From an uncultured Flavobacteriaceae bacterium (GTDB lineage Bacteria > Bacteroidota > Bacteroidia > Flavobacteriales > Flavobacteriaceae): a DNA stretch of 64,000 bases. Positions 44,917 to 53,798 of the stretch are shown here, one piece after another; the stretch's first letter is position 1; every line of letters starts with the position of its first letter. The stretch is taken from the NCBI GenBank assembly GCA_937929935.1, contig CALFUL010000003.1, positions 124,001-188,000 on the forward strand. The letters are read 5' to 3'. The translations under genes and the position numbers were made by a program. The notes under the pieces are model-generated. The model made no database searches and was not told the DNA's origin. It saw nothing but the letters and a program-made list of their open reading frames with translations.

Positions 44917-46149
44917 TTAGTCATTTGTAAAGTCAGGGTAAGCATTCATACCATGTTCGTGAATGTCTAAACCTTGAAGTTCTTCTTCTTTTGATACGCG
45001 AATACCTATAGTAGCTTTAAGTATTCCTATTATAATACCAGAGGTGATAATACAAAATGCACCAATGATAAGCACGCCGTATAATTGCGTCATGAATTGA
45101 CCACCACTAGCTAGATTTCCGAAAAGACCAACAGCTAAAGTACCCCAGATACCACAGATTAAGTGTACTGCAACAGCACCTACAGGATCGTCTAATTTTA
45201 ATTTGTCAATTAGGGCAACTGCAAGTACAATAATAACTCCTGAGATTAAACCAATGATAACCGCTTCATTTGGCGACATCAAATCAGCCCCAGCTGTGAT
45301 ACCAACAAGACCACCTAAGACACCGTTAAGAAACATGGTTAAGTCTAGATTTTTGAAAAATGCATAAGTTGCTACCATTGCAGCAATGCCCCCTGCAGCA
45401 GCAGATAAACATGTAGTTACTAATACTAAAGAGGTTAAAGCTGGATCTGCTGATAATACAGAGCCGCCATTAAAGCCAAACCAACCTAACCAAAGAATTA
45501 ATACCCCTGCAGTTGCTAAAGGAATACTGTGCCCTGGAATTGCTTTTGGTTTGCCATCTTCACTGAATTTTCCAATTCTAGAACCTAAAAGGTAGATAGC
45601 TACTAAAGCTGCCCAACCCCCTACAGAGTGTACAAGGGTTGAACCTGCGAAATCATAAAATCCCCATGAATCAAGAAATCCGCCACCCCATTTCCAAGCA
45701 CCTACAATTGGATATACAAACCCAACGTATAGCACGGTAAAAATCATGAAAGCGCCTAATTTCATACGTTCAGCAACAGCACCAGAAACTATAGTTGCTG
45801 CAGTTGCGGCGAACATACCTTGAAATAAGAAATCTGTCCACCATGTATAACCACCGTCTGCGTAATCAGGCGTCATTCCGTTTTCAGGTGCGCTGATTCC
45901 AAAACCTGCAAAGTCAAGTATGCCTGCAGAATCTTCTGCAAAGCCAGGGTACATTAAATTAAAGCCCCAAGCGTAATAAAGTAGTAACCCAATGGTTATA
46001 ATAAATATGTTTTTAAATAAAATATTGATAGTGTTTTTTTGTCTTGTTAAGCCAATTTCTAAAAAGGCGAAACCTGTATGCATGAAAAATACCAAGGCGG
46101 TACAAATCATCATCCATACATTATTTGCTGTAAATAATCCTGCGTCCAT
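44917..46149 (-). CDS. amt: Ammonium transporter
   Basis: This 410-residue inner-membrane channel has 11 predicted helices and takes up ammonium. Family motifs are FFMHTGFAFLEIGLTRQKN, DFAGSTLVHSVGGWAAL (with the conserved Asp of the recruitment site), FGFNGGS and HLICGIWGTLAVG, which holds one of the twin pore histidines. The first residues form a cleavable or non-cleaved hydrophobic start. It follows glnK by 27 bases on the minus strand, the classic glnK-amtB arrangement in which PII blocks the channel when nitrogen is plentiful. Confidence 0.96.
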   Translation of the reverse strand: MDAGLFTANNVWMMICTALVFFMHTGFAFLEIGLTRQKNTINILFKNIFIITIGLLLYYAWGFNLMYPGFAEDSAGILDFAGFGISAPENGMTPDYADGGYTWWTDFLFQGMFAATAATIVSGAVAERMKLGAFMIFTVLYVGFVYPIVGAWKWGGGFLDSWGFYDFAGSTLVHSVGGWAALVAIYLLGSRIGKFSEDGKPKAIPGHSIPLATAGVLILWLGWFGFNGGSVLSADPALTSLVLVTTCLSAAAGGIAAMVATYAFFKNLDLTMFLNGVLGGLVGITAGADLMSPNEAVIIGLISGVIIVLAVALIDKLKLDDPVGAVAVHLICGIWGTLAVGLFGNLASGGQFMTQLYGVLIIGAFCIITSGIIIGILKATIGIRVSKEEELQGLDIHEHGMNAYPDFTND

Positions 46150-46176
46150 TATATAAAAGTTTTAGTGGGTTGGTAA

Positions 46177-46515
46177 TTAGTTAATTCCGGCGTGACCGCT
46201 TTCTTTGGTTCGAATGCGATAGGCTTCTTTGATTTCAGAAACGAAAACTTTTCCGTCGCCAACGTTTCCTGTGTATGCTGATTCAAGAATGCAGTTAACC
46301 GTGCGTTCTAGAAATTCATCAGACACAACAATAGATAGATAGCGTCTTTGTATGTCAGCAGTGCTGTATGAGATGCCTCTATAAACATGGCCTTGTTTTT
46401 CGTTTCCAACACCGGTAACATCCCAGTAGCTGAAAAAATTAACTTCAATTTCGTGAAGGGCTTTCTTGACTTCATGAAATTTTGATTTTCGAATGATTGC
46501 TTCGACTTGTTTCAT
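46177..46515 (-). CDS. glnK: Nitrogen regulatory protein P-II (GlnK type)
   Basis: This 112-residue trimeric signal protein senses ATP/ADP and 2-oxoglutarate and gates the ammonium transporter encoded next. The C-terminal signature AYTGNVGDGKVFVSEI and YRIRTKESG are intact. The T-loop (about residues 35-56, GVGNEKQGHVYRGISYST) keeps the tyrosine corresponding to Tyr51 (here Tyr50). It lacks the usual GRQKGHTE sequence, so its partners or modification may differ from those in enterobacteria. It is the first gene of the operon, with two CCCC-N11-GGGG-like sites upstream. Confidence 0.93.
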   Translation of the reverse strand: MKQVEAIIRKSKFHEVKKALHEIEVNFFSYWDVTGVGNEKQGHVYRGISYSTADIQRRYLSIVVSDEFLERTVNCILESAYTGNVGDGKVFVSEIKEAYRIRTKESGHAGIN

Positions 46516-46561
46516 AATATTTGCTTTAGTTGATGTGGTAAATGTATATTAAATTGACATA

Positions 46562-46583
46562 TACCCTTAAAAAAATAGGGGTA
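46562..46583 (-). promoter_or_regulatory. Candidate nitrogen-control dyad, glnK proximal site
   Basis: TACCC and GGGGTA are separated by an AT-rich 11-base spacer beginning TTAAAAA. The site is about 57 bases from the glnK start codon and near -40 relative to a start site inferred from a TACATTTA element. It shares CCCCTATTTTT (reverse complement) with the glnA/glnN dyad. Confidence 0.5.
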
Positions 46584-46614
46584 TTGTATTAATTTTTATT
46601 TAATTTATAATAAG

Positions 46615-46635
46615 ACCCCTTAAAAATGATGGGTA
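46615..46635 (-). promoter_or_regulatory. Candidate nitrogen-control dyad, glnK distal site
   Basis: ACCCC and GGGTA flank an 11-base spacer that again begins TTAAAAA. Its centre lies 53 bases, about five helical turns, from that of the proximal site. Confidence 0.45.
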
Positions 46636-46896
46636 CATAATTATTTAAACTATTTTTTGAGAATATCAAATAGGGCCTACCCATTGTTCTCATTTTTTTA
46701 GTTTAGAAAGAAAGTTTGAGGCTTTTTTTTAGGCATTCGCAATAGGGCATAAAAAAATTGCGACGTAAATAATCGCAATTGCTTGATACTTAGTTTTAGA
46801 ATTGTCCGCCCGTTCGGGTTGAACAGGTAAAGAACACAAGTTATATTTTTTGAATGCCAGGCGGCCTCGCTCCAAGCGTGTTATCTATACTATAGG
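46636..46896. other. Intergenic region between glnK and crcB
   Basis: No gene is supported here. A short hairpin ATTGCGA/TCGCAAT (46757-46763 with 46773-46779) may end a transcript reading from crcB. The rest is AT-rich without recognised structure. Confidence 0.4.
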
Positions 46897-47268
46897 TTAG
46901 ATTAATTTTGAAAGCCATAGCCCTAGAGCCACAGCAAGTATACCTACGACAATACTGGCAATGGTATATACTGCAAAATGTACCAAATGGCCATTACTTA
47001 ATAAGGAGTGTTTTTCAAAAGCGAAGGTTGAAAAGGTGGTGAAGCCGCCACAGAATCCGGTTGATAGTAACAGCATTTGGTTTTGAGACAAGTAGTTATT
47101 TTTGAATGAAAGGCCCAGAATGAAGCCAATCAAAAGGCATCCTACAATATTGACTATAAAAGTACCTAAGAAAAAATGTTGAAAATAAGTGTTGAGGTTT
47201 TTTGAGATGAGATATCGTAAAAGACTTCCTATCCCTCCTCCTAAAAAAACAAGTACTAATTGTTGCAT
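46897..47268 (-). CDS. crcB: Fluoride efflux channel CrcB/Fluc
   Basis: This 123-residue membrane protein has four helices and exports fluoride as a dual-topology dimer. Family hallmarks are GGGIGSLLRYLISK at the N-terminus, FIVNIVGCLLIGF, and the pore motif STGFCGGFTTFSTFAFE. The length is typical. No fluoride riboswitch is visible in the short upstream gap. Two small membrane genes lie upstream on the same strand. Confidence 0.95.
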   Translation of the reverse strand: MQQLVLVFLGGGIGSLLRYLISKNLNTYFQHFFLGTFIVNIVGCLLIGFILGLSFKNNYLSQNQMLLLSTGFCGGFTTFSTFAFEKHSLLSNGHLVHFAVYTIASIVVGILAVALGLWLSKLI

Positions 47269-47285
47269 ACCCTAAAGGTATAAAA

Positions 47286-47462
47286 CTATACTGCTTTCTT
47301 AAATTTTGAAGAAAGTAAATTCATTGATAAAATTTCAGCAGAATTTGCTTTTAAAGCTGCACTTGAAGTTTTCTCTTTTAAGCTTGCACTAGCACGTGTA
47401 TAAAGTACCATAGCTATGTTTAAAGCTACTATTAGAAAAAGAATACTAAAAAAAATGATCAT
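47286..47462 (-). CDS. Small single-pass membrane protein
   Basis: From the ATG at 47462 this encodes 58 residues, with an N-terminal hydrophobic helix (IIFFSILFLIVALNIAMVLY) and a basic, Ser/Ala-rich tail. A longer form from 47489 would add nine residues including Lys and Arg; I prefer the shorter one. It lies 17 bases upstream of crcB on the same strand and could be co-transcribed. Function unknown. Confidence 0.55.
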   Translation of the reverse strand: MIIFFSILFLIVALNIAMVLYTRASASLKEKTSSAALKANSAEILSMNLLSSKFKKAV

Positions 47463-47568
47463 GATGTTGCCCCTTTTATATGCTAACAACGTAAAATTAC
47501 GCTGTTTGGTATGATATACGGGATAAAATGTAAAATAGTTTACTAAAAATGACCTTTTTATGAATACT

Positions 47569-47769
47569 TCAAGAAACTTGATTCATTTTAAGCAAATACT
47601 TAATAGCTACTAAAATAACTATGAATATTGTGAAGAAAATACCTACCCACTTAACACCTTTGTAATTTTTTATATGTAATTTTTTGTCTTTTCTGTATGA
47701 AATGATAATTATTATAGTAAAAACAACAATAAAAAGCGCTGCAAAAATTAATTGTCCGGTGCTGAACAT
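47569..47769 (-). CDS. Small two-helix membrane protein
   Basis: This 66-residue protein has two membrane helices (residues about 7-23 and 42-60) joined by a basic loop (SYRKDKKLHIKNYKGVKW), with a Lys-containing tail. The clear positive-inside pattern supports a real gene. No family function is known to me. It is divergent from the MazG-like gene, with 42 bases between starts. Confidence 0.65.
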   Translation of the reverse strand: MFSTGQLIFAALFIVVFTIIIIISYRKDKKLHIKNYKGVKWVGIFFTIFIVILVAIKYLLKMNQVS

Positions 47770-47811
47770 ATTCTTTATTTTTGCGCTAAATTAATGTAAA
47801 AAAGAACACCT

Positions 47812-48198
47812 ATGCAAGACAAAATAAATGCCGTTAAATTATTTCATAATTCTTTTGGGCTAGGGGTATCAGAAACGATGAAATCGAATCTAGGTGAGTC
47901 TAAAAATTTGCTTCGTTTTAATTTAATGGATGAAGAGAATAAAGAATATTTTGAAGCTGCTCAGAATAATGATTTAGTAGAGGTTGCTGATGCCCTTGGC
48001 GATATGCTATATATACTTTGTGGCACCATTTTAGAACATGGCATGCAGCACAAAATTGAAGAAGTATTTGAAGAAATTCAACGCAGTAATATGAGTAAGT
48101 TAGGTGCTGACGGTAAACCTATTTATAGAGAAGATGGTAAGGTTTTAAAAGGGCCTAATTATTTCAAACCAAATATTCAAGAAATATTAGAAAAGTAG
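47812..48198 (+). CDS. MazG-like/PRA-PH nucleoside triphosphate pyrophosphohydrolase
   Basis: This 128-residue helical enzyme is of the all-alpha NTP pyrophosphatase superfamily. The metal-binding acidic motif EExxE plus ExxD is present as DEENKEYFEAA and VEVADALGDMLYI. A C-terminal extension (KLGADGKPIYREDGKVLKGP) is shared by phage- and Bacteroidota-type members. It probably hydrolyses (d)NTPs to monophosphates, as house-cleaning. It is convergent with the DUF1059 gene, whose end is 2 bases away. Confidence 0.88.
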   Translation: MQDKINAVKLFHNSFGLGVSETMKSNLGESKNLLRFNLMDEENKEYFEAAQNNDLVEVADALGDMLYILCGTILEHGMQHKIEEVFEEIQRSNMSKLGADGKPIYREDGKVLKGPNYFKPNIQEILEK

Positions 48199-48200
48199 AC

Positions 48201-48437
48201 CTAGTCTTCAGGTAGGTTAGCAAATTCAGTTCTTTTATTTTCAAACCAAGCTGCCATGGCTTCAGGTGATTGCATCAAAGTGCACATGTCATTCATTGCT
48301 TTCAAATGAGCTTCATCTGATTCTTGAAACATTTGTGTACCATGCTTTTTGCTTAAGGCAGCAATTTCTTCAAAAGTGTTGGCTGTGAATTTCATATCAC
48401 AAGCACCACCTAATTGCTTACAGGTCATTGTCTTCAT
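48201..48437 (-). CDS. DUF1059-like small protein
   Basis: From the ATG at 48437 this encodes 78 residues opening MKTMTCKQLGGACDMKF, with two conserved cysteines, followed by a helical region (TFEEIAALSKKHGTQMFQ and onward). The pattern fits DUF1059, whose role is unknown. Longer starts would overlap the upstream carboxypeptidase gene and lack composition support. Confidence 0.8.
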   Translation of the reverse strand: MKTMTCKQLGGACDMKFTANTFEEIAALSKKHGTQMFQESDEAHLKAMNDMCTLMQSPEAMAAWFENKRTEFANLPED

Positions 48438-48493
48438 GGTCTCTAATTTAGTATTTCTGGTGTGTAAATTTAGTCTAAATATTTGATTGTCAG

Positions 48494-50947
48494 TTATTTT
48501 ACCATAAAAATAGCATTGGCAAAGAATAACTTTCCGTTTTCCCAAAAGCCTCTGAATAGCGGATTGTCAACCATATAAACCACACTACCTCTGCCATAAT
48601 GATCAGCACCAAAAATTAATGTTTTGTCAATCTTTTTCTGCGCTTCGCTACCTGCAAAGCCTGAAACAGGTTGGTTTTGATTACTTTCTAAATACACCAC
48701 ATTACCATTGCTTAAATATTCAATAGCATTGTTGCTCAATTTTAAAGTGAAATAATTTTTATCATAACCAAATGCCAGTGGATTGGTGTTATCAACCTTT
48801 GCTTTGAAAATAGCACCCGTAATGGTATTCTTAATACGTTCTCTTTCTGAGCCGTCATAAGGTTGCAAATTTTTACTAGTGTCTTTTTCTACTTCTTTCT
48901 TTTGTAATCCAAATCCTTTTGAACCAGAAACTGAATTTATGGCTTGCCCCATGGCAATTAGTTTTCCGCCATTTTGTACCCATTGTTTGATGTCTTTCAA
49001 CATAGGTTCATTCATAAAACTACGGTAGCCCCATCCGTCAGGTAAAATAAGAACATCATATTCTGACAAGTTGACGCGGTTCATATAACTCGCATCAATT
49101 ACGGTAAAAGGGTAGTGTAATTGTTGTTCAAAAAAGTGCCATATTTCGCCAAATCTCAACGTAGATGTGGGTTCGCCTGAGAGTACTGCTATTTTTACAT
49201 CATCAATCATTTGCACCCAATTTGAGCCAAAATCCTTGCCGCCGTCAACAAATCCTGTAGGTACAGAAGTAAGTTGCTTGCTGTGTTTTTTCTTTATTTG
49301 CTCAAGACTTTCAATGAAGCTTTTGTGATGTTGATTATCTCCTTTTGTGATAATTAGTGATCCTCTTTTGTATTGCTTTCCATTCAAAGAAAAAGGTTTG
49401 AAATTATAGCGTGTTCTAATTTTTGCTTTTATTAAATCTGCCAAGAATCGGGCGTCTTTCATACTATTCCAATCCGTCACATAGGCATAAGCATCTTTTT
49501 CTAAAGTTGAATTATCGATGGCTTTTTTGGTATAATCACTTCCTTTTATTGATGTTGAGGTCGCAATTGCATCAAGGCCGTATGCATGTGGCAATGACCA
49601 AGCTGTGATATCATAAGTAACTGAATCACTTAATTTTGCATTAGGTTCAAAAAGAACCTTAACCAAAGTACCCTTAGTTTGATTGCTGGGTATGACCAAA
49701 CTCTTATTGGTCATTTTCATACTGCCCGTACGTGATGTTTTGTATTGAAAACCTTTTACAGTACCTGACGTACCAGACTTGTATTTAATCTCATGTTTGT
49801 CTAAAAGTTTGGTAAGCGCATCAAGCTTATCATCATCGCCATTTAAAACATAGTTTTTGTAAATAAAGTTTTTATTACTGTAGAATTTTTTGAACTCATC
49901 ATTTAATTTTTGAGCATTTTTAGATGCAATTTCAACGGTTGATAAGCCTGTAGTATGATGATGGTCAATTCTATTTTTCAAAGTTAAAGTATCGCCAATA
50001 CTGGTAATAATACCTAAGCCAGCACGGCCGCTTCCGCCTTGCTCATAAGTCATACCAATACTACCATTATATATAGGGTAGGTATCGCCATAACTTGGGT
50101 ATAGTAAATCAAATACCTCTTTTGTGAAATACAACCACCCGTTGGCATCAAAATATTTCGCATGGTTTTTACCCACAGTTTTTTGAAAATCACGCTGAAA
50201 ATCACTGATGACTTCATGATAGGGTTCAGCTGCAGGAGCGAAATAATAGGGGTTATCAACACCCTGCTCGTGAAAATCAGCATGAACATGTGGTAGCCAT
50301 TTGTTGAAAAATTTTAAACGTTGTTGACTCTCAACTTGAGTTAACCATGCCCAATCACGATTTAAATCAAACATATAATGATTAGCACGCCCGCTAAGCC
50401 ACCCTTCATGATGTTCTTTGCTATTAGGGTCAAAATTACTAGGCGTATTTTTGGTTTCATTATACCAATTTACATAGCGATCTCTACCGTCAGGGTTGAT
50501 GCATGGATCTATTAAAACAACCGTGTTTTTTAAATAATCTGATTTAGAAGTGAGCAATTCATATGCGGTTTGCATTGACGCTTCAGTGCTCACACTTTCA
50601 TTGCCATGAACATTATAGCTCAGCCATACAATTGCCTTACTTGGGTTGCCTTGACCTTGGGTACTGGCGATATGCGCTTCTCTAATTTTTTCAATGTTTT
50701 TAATGTTATTTGCTGAACTTATATACGCTAATAAAAGAGGTCTTCTTTCATTGGTTTTACCGTATTTATTTAATTGAACACGCGCGGGGTCAGCGGCTGC
50801 TAAATATTGGTAGTAATCAACTACTTCATGATGCCGGGTAAATTGTGTGCCCAATTCATATCCTAAAAACTCAGAAGGTGATTTTAAATCTTGACTTTGG
50901 CTAATTAAAGTAAATAGAGAAAGGGTTAAGAGAAGGAATTTCTTCAT
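48494..50947 (-). CDS. Secreted M14-family zinc carboxypeptidase
   Basis: This 817-residue protein has a signal peptide (LLTLSLFTLISQSQ). The peptidase domain carries zinc ligands His114 and Glu117 in NVHGNESVS, the substrate-binding INPDGRDRYVNW, and a third His ligand in HVHADFHEQG near residue 222-226. A long C-terminal region follows, including a GATase-like segment (EYDVLILPDGWGYRSF). This layout is common in Flavobacteriia. I chose ATG 50947 because it gives a clean signal peptide. It is probably periplasmic or secreted and degrades peptides. Confidence 0.92.
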   Translation of the reverse strand: MKKFLLLTLSLFTLISQSQDLKSPSEFLGYELGTQFTRHHEVVDYYQYLAAADPARVQLNKYGKTNERRPLLLAYISSANNIKNIEKIREAHIASTQGQGNPSKAIVWLSYNVHGNESVSTEASMQTAYELLTSKSDYLKNTVVLIDPCINPDGRDRYVNWYNETKNTPSNFDPNSKEHHEGWLSGRANHYMFDLNRDWAWLTQVESQQRLKFFNKWLPHVHADFHEQGVDNPYYFAPAAEPYHEVISDFQRDFQKTVGKNHAKYFDANGWLYFTKEVFDLLYPSYGDTYPIYNGSIGMTYEQGGSGRAGLGIITSIGDTLTLKNRIDHHHTTGLSTVEIASKNAQKLNDEFKKFYSNKNFIYKNYVLNGDDDKLDALTKLLDKHEIKYKSGTSGTVKGFQYKTSRTGSMKMTNKSLVIPSNQTKGTLVKVLFEPNAKLSDSVTYDITAWSLPHAYGLDAIATSTSIKGSDYTKKAIDNSTLEKDAYAYVTDWNSMKDARFLADLIKAKIRTRYNFKPFSLNGKQYKRGSLIITKGDNQHHKSFIESLEQIKKKHSKQLTSVPTGFVDGGKDFGSNWVQMIDDVKIAVLSGEPTSTLRFGEIWHFFEQQLHYPFTVIDASYMNRVNLSEYDVLILPDGWGYRSFMNEPMLKDIKQWVQNGGKLIAMGQAINSVSGSKGFGLQKKEVEKDTSKNLQPYDGSERERIKNTITGAIFKAKVDNTNPLAFGYDKNYFTLKLSNNAIEYLSNGNVVYLESNQNQPVSGFAGSEAQKKIDKTLIFGADHYGRGSVVYMVDNPLFRGFWENGKLFFANAIFMVK

Positions 50948-51185
50948 TTCATTTTCATTTTTAGGTAGCGACCAAGCTAATAAAAAATGATTAATATCAA
51001 ACAATTATTCTTTGTTTTACACCATAATCGAGATTAAAATACACAGTCATTCGATAGTTTTTTTAAAATTTTTAAACGCACATTCTTTTGGATAGGTTAC
51101 TTATTTTTTATGATGAAGTAATTAACTTATTTTTACGATGTTTAAAAAAGGGAGTTGAGCAATGAATCCTGATTTTACATAGCCT

Positions 51186-52787
51186 ATGAATATTGACTGT
51201 TTACCGTTTAAACAAACTGGATATTTTTCAGAATTAATCACTGATTATCTTGATGAAAGTGCACAGTTAAAACCATTTTATCATCGTTTTCCAAAACTTG
51301 AAAACTTTAAAGGTCAAATAGAAGAAAAAGCCAAACAATTTCCACAAGAAAATAGGCAAGTTTTACATGATGTGTTGCAAGAGCAATATGCCAAACTAAA
51401 AGCATCTAAAAAGACCCAAATACATATCAATCAGCTAAAAGAAAAGAATACTTTTACTGTGGTTACGGGGCATCAACTTAATTTGTTTACGGGGCCATTA
51501 TACTTTTTATACAAGATTATTTCTACTATAAATTTAACCAAGCAGTTAAAAAGTGCCTATTCAGAATATAATTTTGTTCCTGTTTATTGGATGGCGACTG
51601 AGGATCATGATTTTGATGAAATCAATTATTTTAATTTCAAGGGACAAAAAGTAAGCTGGAATATTGATGCAGCAGGCGCGGTAGGAAGATTATCAACTGA
51701 AGGACTCGATGCCATTTTTAAAACCTTTTCTAGTCAATTAGGAAGTTCTGAAAATGCTGAAACACTAAAGAATTTGTTTCAAAAGGCATATTTAGAGCAT
51801 GAAACTTTAACCGATGCTACACGGTATTTAGCTAATGAATTATTTAAAAATGAAGGTTTGGTTATTATTGATGGCGATAGCCGTCAATTGAAAGAAAAAC
51901 TAGTGCCCTATATAAAGAAAGATATTTTTGATGGGTTGTCATTTGAAAAAGTAAATGAAACAGCATTAGCCTTAAAAAAGGCTTCAAAGAATTATACCGT
52001 ACAAGTTAACCCACGTGAAATTAATTATTTCTATATCAAAGAAGGGTTAAGAGAGCGTATCATTGAAACAGATACTAGATATGCTGTAAATAATACGGAT
52101 ATCACTTTTTCAAAGGATGAGCTTCTCAGTGAATTAAAAAGCAATCCTGAGTGCTTTTCGCCTAATGTAATTGCCAGACCTTTGTATCAAGAGGTTATTT
52201 TGCCTAATCTTTGTTATATAGGTGGTGGTGGCGAAATGGCGTATTGGCTAGAACTCAAGTCGATGTTTAAGAGCATGCAAATTACATTTCCAATTCTGCT
52301 GGTGCGTAATTCTGTTTTACTGGTTTCTCAAAATCAAGCTAAAAAAGTAGAAAAAATAGGAGTTTCAATCGCTGATTTATTTTTAAAACAGAATACATTA
52401 ATCAACAAACGAATACGAGAAATATCAAATATTGATATTGATTTTTCGCCACAAAAAGTAGCGTTAGAAGAACAATTTAAGTCATTGCATGAAATGGCTA
52501 CAAAGACTGATGAGTCATTCTTGGGTGCTGTTAAGGCACAAGAAGTAAAACAAAAAAAAGGATTAGATCATTTAGAGAAAAGACTTTTAAAGGCGCAAAA
52601 GCGAAAATTAAAAGATGAAGTGATGCGACTTGCAGAACTTCAAAATCAACTCTTTCCGGATCAGACTTTACAAGAGCGAAAGCAAAATTTTTCTAATTTC
52701 TATTTAGAATACGGCGATACTTTAATACCTGATCTTCTAAAAGCCTTAGAGCCTTTGAAATTGGAGTTTACAGTTTTGGTCAAATAA
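51186..52787 (+). CDS. bshC: Bacillithiol biosynthesis cysteine-adding enzyme
   Basis: This 533-residue enzyme adds cysteine to glucosaminyl-malate, the last step of bacillithiol synthesis. Family segments are TVVTGHQLNLFTGPLYFLYK, FVPVYWMATEDHDFDEIN and ARPLYQEVILPNLCYIGGGGE. A C-terminal coiled coil (about residues 430-500) is also typical. The length is standard. It shows that the organism uses bacillithiol as low-molecular-weight thiol. bshA and bshB are not in this window. Confidence 0.95.
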   Translation: MNIDCLPFKQTGYFSELITDYLDESAQLKPFYHRFPKLENFKGQIEEKAKQFPQENRQVLHDVLQEQYAKLKASKKTQIHINQLKEKNTFTVVTGHQLNLFTGPLYFLYKIISTINLTKQLKSAYSEYNFVPVYWMATEDHDFDEINYFNFKGQKVSWNIDAAGAVGRLSTEGLDAIFKTFSSQLGSSENAETLKNLFQKAYLEHETLTDATRYLANELFKNEGLVIIDGDSRQLKEKLVPYIKKDIFDGLSFEKVNETALALKKASKNYTVQVNPREINYFYIKEGLRERIIETDTRYAVNNTDITFSKDELLSELKSNPECFSPNVIARPLYQEVILPNLCYIGGGGEMAYWLELKSMFKSMQITFPILLVRNSVLLVSQNQAKKVEKIGVSIADLFLKQNTLINKRIREISNIDIDFSPQKVALEEQFKSLHEMATKTDESFLGAVKAQEVKQKKGLDHLEKRLLKAQKRKLKDEVMRLAELQNQLFPDQTLQERKQNFSNFYLEYGDTLIPDLLKALEPLKLEFTVLVK

Positions 52788-52920
52788 ATTTGACTCGATA
52801 ATCGAGATTTAAAATGCTCTGACGCTTGGGTCGAAATCAATGTTAATTTTCCTTTTAATGCATGGTGGGCTTGCCCCGAGTTTATTTACTATACCTAACT
52901 ATTCTAAATCAATATTGCGC

Positions 52921-53100
52921 TTAAGCTATTGCAGCTAAAGCTGATAAGCTATCAATACTTGCGTATACATTAAGAATAGACTGCGTATAAAGTTTATAGC
53001 TTGCAGGGCCTAAAAGCAATAATAAAAAAGCAACTGAAGAAATCACAAGTCCTGCTTTTTGCTTTTGATTATTTGAAATAAGGTGGGTATTTTTTTTCAT
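52921..53100 (-). CDS. Small single-pass membrane protein (59 residues)
   Basis: The frame from ATG 53100 to TAA 52921 encodes a basic N-terminus (MKKNTHLISNNQKQKAGL), one membrane helix (VISSVAFLLLLLGPASYKLY) and a short Ser/Ala-rich tail. The positive-inside layout and codon use look genuine. A 40-codon gene lies 35 bases upstream on the same strand. No homologue is recognised by eye. Confidence 0.6.
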   Translation of the reverse strand: MKKNTHLISNNQKQKAGLVISSVAFLLLLLGPASYKLYTQSILNVYASIDSLSALAAIA

Positions 53101-53135
53101 AGCAATGATTGTTAAAACAATTGTAGTTTGATAGG

Positions 53136-53258
53136 TTAAGATTTTGAAGAATTTTTCTCAATTTTTAATTCATTAGAATTTAAAAAGTCAAGAAGTTTTG
53201 CACTAAATTTTGCATCATCCTCTTTTAAAGGCTGCTGCTCAGAATTTGCAGTTTTCAT
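53136..53258 (-). CDS. Very small hydrophilic protein (40 residues)
   Basis: The frame from ATG 53258 to TAA 53136 encodes MKTANSEQQPLKEDDAKFSA followed by KLLDFLNSNELKIEK and a Lys/Ser tail, probably one helix. It precedes the 59-residue membrane gene and may form a two-gene unit with it. Short length makes this uncertain. Confidence 0.4.
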   Translation of the reverse strand: MKTANSEQQPLKEDDAKFSAKLLDFLNSNELKIEKNSSKS

Positions 53259-53545
53259 TATTTTTTCGATTTGGGTTCGAGTGGCTAACCTATGAAGAGC
53301 CTTTGACAACGGCCTGAAATAGAAAAAATAGTCGTTTAATTACCTGAATGTTCTTTTAAAAACCAAAGGCTAACGGTTTGCCCAAGTTTTGTGTATTTTG
53401 TCTTTTTGCTTGCCTTAGTTGAATGGTATTATTTTACAGGTAAGGGGTAATTATTTTAGAGATTCTGAACTATCTAAAATCAAAAACGTGAAAATTGGGT
53501 AGGGATTTTTATGATTCAACTGTTACTTAATAAATTGCTATGAAA

Positions 53546-53661
53546 ATGATTTTATGAGGTATGTATTAATGCATACCTCCATTAATCATTTAGTTTAATT
53601 ATTAGGTTGGTTCTTTGATTTTGTTTGAAAGTCTGGGGTGGTTCCCAGGCTTTCTTTTTTA
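53546..53661 (+). ncRNA. Candidate structured small RNA
   Basis: A long hairpin at 53546-53589 has outer ATGATT/AATCAT and inner AGGTATG/CATACCT arms. It is followed by a 11-bp hairpin (53627-53637 with 53644-53654, one G-T pair) with loop GTGGTT and a T tract that would end the RNA. No promoter of ideal form was found. Confidence 0.35.
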
Positions 53662-53798
53662 AAAGCTTTATTCATTGTCATTCTGCAGAAGAGTAGAATC
53701 TTTACAAAATATTTTTTTCTGTAAGGAAATGAATATTAGGCAGTCTAAACCATCAGTTATGAAAAAGAAAATTTAAAATAGTTGTTTAGGTTTTTTAA

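Noticed and set aside
47269-47285. Fluoride riboswitch before crcB
   Set aside because: Only 17 bases separate crcB from the upstream gene, with no room for the pseudoknot aptamer.
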